A stretch of 64,000 bases of DNA from Ignavibacteriota bacterium. GTDB taxonomy: Bacteria; Bacteroidota; Ignavibacteria; Ignavibacteriales; Melioribacteraceae. Each line of letters begins with the position of its first letter. The first letter of the stretch is position 1. The notes below the pieces were generated by a model that worked only from the letters and a program-made list of their open reading frames with translations, was not told the DNA's origin and did not search any database. Made by a program: the position numbers and the translations under genes. The DNA lies in NCBI GenBank assembly GCA_016708125.1, contig JADJGF010000001.1, positions 1,448,001-1,512,000 on the forward strand. The letters run 5' to 3'. Positions 61,765-64,000 of this stretch are shown here, piece after piece.

Positions 61765-61899
61765 ATTTTAATTGTTGACGTGGATGGGTATGCGTATTTA
61801 ATTCCTTATGTAAAAGAGAAAGATGAATATTTTCTTAAAACAATTATTCCCAGCAGGAAAGCAACAAAAAAATATCTTGGAGAAAAAAATGACAAATAA
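61765..61899 (+). pseudogene. C-terminal remnant of a BrnT-like toxin gene
   Basis: In the frame that follows the M1 stop there is no start codon, but the reading is VDVDGYAYLIPYVKEKDEYF, then LKTIIPSRKATKKYLGEKND and stop at 61899. The YAYLIPYVK...FLKTIIPSRKATKKY pattern is the last third of small toxins that pair with CopG-type antitoxins (Y-IW-VPFV...ILKTAFPSRK in relatives I recall). The remnant runs into the antitoxin start with an 11-base overlap, as in intact pairs. The N-terminal two thirds are gone, perhaps by deletion against the M1 gene. Confidence 0.7.
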
Positions 61900-62161
61900 A
61901 AATATAATACTTGATGAATTTGAAAATGAAATTCTGGAAGCGTTTGAAAGAGGGAAGCTAAAACCAACTAAATCTCAAACAGATTTTAAAGCTATTGCCC
62001 AAAATACTATAAAGAAGAATAAAAAAATTAATATTAGAATATCTGAAAACGACCTTACTGCACTGCAAAGAAAAGCTGCTCGAGAAGGAATTCCATACCA
62101 AACACTTATTGGAAGTATTTTACATAAATATGTCAGCGGATTTTTGAAAGAAGCTGTATAA
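61889..62161 (+). CDS. CopG-type antitoxin (orphan)
   Basis: 90 residues from ATG 61889, which follows TTGGAGAA; an in-frame ATG at 61823 would translate toxin DNA in the wrong frame. The C-terminal half is a ribbon-helix-helix (KKINIRISENDLTALQRKAA, REGIPYQTLIGSILHKYVSG), typical of type II CopG antitoxins, after an acidic N-terminal stretch that would wrap the toxin. The partner upstream is only a remnant, so this gene is an orphan and may serve as a repressor or be decaying. A short GCGGAC hairpin follows nine bases after the stop. Confidence 0.82.
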   Translation: MTNKNIILDEFENEILEAFERGKLKPTKSQTDFKAIAQNTIKKNKKINIRISENDLTALQRKAAREGIPYQTLIGSILHKYVSGFLKEAV

Positions 62162-62169
62162 AATAAAAA

Positions 62170-62185
62170 GCGGACCGAAGTCCGC
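62170..62185 (+). terminator. Short GCGGAC hairpin after the antitoxin gene
   Basis: GCGGAC CGAA GTCCGC (62170-62185) is a perfect stem with a four-base loop, without a T run. It may be a transcript end or a site element. Confidence 0.55.
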
Positions 62186-62382
62186 CATTGTTTAAGTGGG
62201 TTTGTTGATAATCTAAATCCATTCTAGCTTTATCAACGATTTCTTTTATGACTTTATTTTCTTAACAAATCAATTTCCAAGAGAAAATATGGGATTTATT
62301 AAGTGATAATTAAATTACTCTAAATTCTCTTTGATTTGGAAATCCAATATTTTGTTCTTTTAGAGAAAAAAATATTATAAAT

Positions 62383-62814
62383 TTAAAAAGGTTCATCTTT
62401 CCAAGAATATTCATAATAATTTTTCCCATTAAATTTATAATAAACTTTAGTTTCTGCTCCTCTAAAAACCCAATTTACTTCTAAATCGTGATAACCATTA
62501 GTTTTTACAGGTAATATTTTCGGATGATTACCATGACAATATATACCATTAAGAATAAGTTTATAGTTGTTATTTAACCAAACATAAACACGCAAAGAAT
62601 CACCACTTACGACAGATAAATCATTAAATTTATCATTATTAATGTCAATAATACTTAAACAAAAATCATTTTTGTTTCCATCGAGAAGCAGTTTGTTTAA
62701 TAGATCTAATTGAGTGTGGTTTTGTGCTTTTGTAGTTTGTGCAGATGACAAAACAATTAGCATTAAGTAAACGGCAATATGTTGTATTTTTAACAAATTT
62801 AATAATTTATTCAT
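62383..62814 (-). CDS. Secreted protein of unknown function (FG-GAP-like segment)
   Basis: 143 residues with a signal peptide (IQHIAVYLMLIVLSSAQTTK then AQNH). SIIDINNDKFNDLSVVSGDS is a D-x-N-x-D calcium-like loop, suggesting one blade of an FG-GAP type repeat, and YYKFNGKNYYEYSWKDEPF closes the protein. It is short for a propeller, so it probably forms a small sandwich. It belongs to the small-protein cluster at the right edge. No family recognised. Confidence 0.6.
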   Translation of the reverse strand: MNKLLNLLKIQHIAVYLMLIVLSSAQTTKAQNHTQLDLLNKLLLDGNKNDFCLSIIDINNDKFNDLSVVSGDSLRVYVWLNNNYKLILNGIYCHGNHPKILPVKTNGYHDLEVNWVFRGAETKVYYKFNGKNYYEYSWKDEPF

Positions 62815-62841
62815 ACTAAGTTCCTGATCAATATTAATTTC

Positions 62842-63114
62842 TTAAATATTTCTTCCTTTGTTCATTTCTCTAGCAATATCTTTTGCATGCTCATTCAATT
62901 CATATTTCCTATAGTGATACGAAGCTTGGACAACTGCTAAAAGCCAAAATAAAATACCTATTCCAAATAAAAGAATTGTTGATATTGATATAATACAAAG
63001 GATTAGATTAATAACTCCTGCAAACCATTTTTGTTTTAAAAACAAATAAACAAACGGTAAAAATATTATTAAAAACCACATAATTGCTCCATTAAGTTTT
63101 TCTGAAAAATGCAT
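62842..63114 (-). CDS. Small membrane protein, Pmp3/YqaE-like
   Basis: 90 residues with two or three hydrophobic helices (AIMWFLIIFLPFVYLFLKQK, WFAGVINLILCIISISTILL, GILFWLLAVVQASYHYR). The P in the first helix and the FWLLAVVQA..Y pattern recall the Pmp3/YqaE family, followed by a charged tail (RKYELNEHAKDIAREMNKGR). It starts directly after the stop codon of the 77-residue gene (TAA then ATG), so the two are translated together. Confidence 0.65.
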   Translation of the reverse strand: MHFSEKLNGAIMWFLIIFLPFVYLFLKQKWFAGVINLILCIISISTILLFGIGILFWLLAVVQASYHYRKYELNEHAKDIAREMNKGRNI

Positions 63115-63348
63115 TTATAAATTTACAGTAACATCTGTAGCACCGTATGATCCCCAACTGCCCTCATTGTTGCCATCAACAAAAATGTCACCTTCTTGTC
63201 CATATTCAACATCAAATTCTGCAACTCCATGTGTATCTGTATATTCAGGACCTTTCATTCCACCAGCTAAACCATTTACTTCTAAAGTGACACGATGATT
63301 GTTAACTGGTTCATCATTTCTTAATACTGTAACTGTTATTGTAGGCAT
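63115..63348 (-). CDS. Small beta-sandwich protein of unknown function
   Basis: 77 residues without a signal peptide: ITVTVLRNDEPVNNHRVTLE, then NGLAGGMKGPEYTDTHGVAE and DIFVDGNNEGSWGSYGATDV. It reads like one CarboxypepD_reg/Ig-like sandwich (G-x(n)-TD-x-HG-AEF at the turn), unusually as a free cytoplasmic protein. It is joined to the next gene without a gap. Similar short proteins are found as hypothetical genes; I do not know a function. ATG at 63348 is followed 40 bases upstream by the barrel gene, so likely one operon. Confidence 0.65.
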   Translation of the reverse strand: MPTITVTVLRNDEPVNNHRVTLEVNGLAGGMKGPEYTDTHGVAEFDVEYGQEGDIFVDGNNEGSWGSYGATDVTVNL

Positions 63349-63389
63349 TTTTTTCTCCTATAGATTTATAAAACTTTTTTTAACTATTT

Positions 63390-64000
63390 TTATGGTTTAT
63401 AAACAAAACTCAAATTCAAGTTAGAAAAACCCATTTCCCTTCCGGTTAATGACTCAAAATAATGATACTCTAAACCAACCCCGATATCATAAAAATTTGG
63501 AATTTTATAAACTGCACCAATATTTAGATTGAATCCAATTTGGTCAAAATCATTTGGAGGTAAATAGGCTAAGCCAAATGAAGCATATGGTATAACAGGA
63601 ATATTCTCTTTCTCCAGTATTCTTTTACCATTTGCTCCAATATTTATTGTAAGAGGTATTACTTCAAACTCATTTGTATATGTCGATTTGTAATTATACT
63701 CACCAAATCCATAAGTATAAGTATTTTTTTCTCTCACACTTTTATATCCTATTCCAAATGAATAAAAGAAAAAATCATTTAAAGGCTTAATTAAAGTATA
63801 ATCAAAAGCAAATCCTTGAACAGCACTACCTAATGTTACTTTATGTTGAACATCCTTAAAAAAATTAGATGAACTTGTTGAGTAGTTGTTTGAATTGTTT
63901 TTATAATTATTATTTGATAAATGAGTTTTATTTCCAAGTGTATCAACATTGTCATCTATTGTATTCGTGCTTAATTGTTTTGATTCAAGTGTACCCGTAT
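63390..64000 (-). CDS. Outer-membrane beta-barrel-like protein (N-terminus cut by window edge)
   Basis: The frame is open from 64000 to the stop at 63390 (203 codons visible). A low-complexity Asn/Ser section (KTHLSNNNYKNNSNNYSTSS) is followed by alternating strands: KVTLGSAVQGFAFDYTL, FFFYSFGIGYKSV, FEVIPLTINIGANGKR, VIPYASFGLAYLP, IGFNLNIGAVYKIPNFYDIG and the last FSNLNLSFVYKP. This is the pattern of an outer-membrane OmpA/OprF-like eight-stranded barrel. The signal peptide is beyond the window. A GTG at 63737 could be taken for a start, but the frame continues through it. Confidence 0.7.
   Translation of the reverse strand, partial: TGTLESKQLSTNTIDDNVDTLGNKTHLSNNNYKNNSNNYSTSSSNFFKDVQHKVTLGSAVQGFAFDYTLIKPLNDFFFYSFGIGYKSVREKNTYTYGFGEYNYKSTYTNEFEVIPLTINIGANGKRILEKENIPVIPYASFGLAYLPPNDFDQIGFNLNIGAVYKIPNFYDIGVGLEYHYFESLTGREMGFSNLNLSFVYKP

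Noticed and set aside
1..64000. tRNA, rRNA, prophage or integrase-bordered island
   Set aside because: I saw no cloverleaf with a CCA end, no rRNA segment, no integrase and no phage structural genes.

Overview
The window looks like a chromosome segment from an Ignavibacteria-type member of the Bacteroidota/Chlorobi group. The base composition is strongly AT-rich (roughly 30% G+C by eye). Two secreted proteins end in the type IX secretion sorting domain with the NYPNPFNP motif that is typical of Ignavibacteria and relatives. There are CarboxypepD_reg-type TonB receptors, a DUF5686 protein and AraC regulators with membrane-bound N-termini. Several ribosome binding sites are clear (for example before 29190 and 38990), but many genes have weak ones. 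The placement is inference from protein style; there is no rRNA or tRNA gene in the window to confirm it.

Layout. 1-3.4 kb (minus strand): a TolB-like secreted propeller (cut by the edge), a hotdog thioesterase, a one-cluster ferredoxin and a U32-family (TrhP-like) tRNA hydroxylase. 3.6-5.7 kb (plus): a Ser/Thr kinase remnant, then a MerR regulator with two HTH domains and a putative DUF6051 alpha/beta hydrolase behind a repeated 16-bp operator. 5.7-8.6 kb (minus): exonuclease III, an esterase and a zinc alcohol dehydrogenase. 8.8-12.6 kb (minus) is an accessory patch: a small DUF6713-like membrane protein, a three-gene ABC-3C conflict operon (SMEK protein, middle component, DUF2326 Rad50-like ATPase; genes overlapping) and the tail of a lost SGNH esterase. 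13-23.5 kb: ABC-F ATPase, YwbE, RhlE helicase, two tandem 7TM-AraC regulators, a TonB-type receptor, a REP-associated transposase (RAYT), DinB, SMP-30 and a CcmE-like OB-fold protein. 23.5-29 kb (minus): DUF5686, a lipase-like hydrolase, a DgcN/DUF1611 protein and a glycerophosphodiesterase. 29-33 kb: a T9SS-exported seven-bladed propeller, a SIR2-like protein and a PadR regulator. 33-39 kb: DUF4395, class II aldolase, SDR, HAD phosphatase, enoyl-CoA hydratase and a membrane metallophosphoesterase. 39-49.4 kb (plus): T9SS protein, secreted GH13 amylase, DUF2147, DinB, MOSC, TrpB2, SRPBCC, serine hydrolase, DUF4126 and an unknown secreted protein. 49.4-57.2 kb (minus): a propeller lipoprotein, a malic enzyme with a phosphotransacetylase domain and a large hybrid-sensor-like PAS/GAF histidine kinase. 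57.4-62.2 kb (plus): DUF2461, M28 and M1 peptidases, and an orphan CopG-type antitoxin preceded by the tail of its lost toxin. 62.4-64 kb (minus): a cluster of small envelope-type proteins, the last running off the edge.

Most genes are household or envelope functions, but the spacers are unusually rich in palindromic repeats. At least four families recur: the GTAGAGACG perfect palindrome, the GTCATTCC...GGAATCT element, a CTTAATC/CTTACTCT long imperfect palindrome, and an AAGATnnnATCTC hairpin. One element has entered a T9SS sorting domain in frame, and a related compound palindrome lies inside the RAYT transposase gene. The best candidates for new biology are the ABC-3C operon, the double-MerR/DUF6051 module with its operators, the RAYT/palindrome system and the ABC-F protein whose second ATP site is degenerate. 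No CRISPR array, prophage, rRNA or tRNA was seen.
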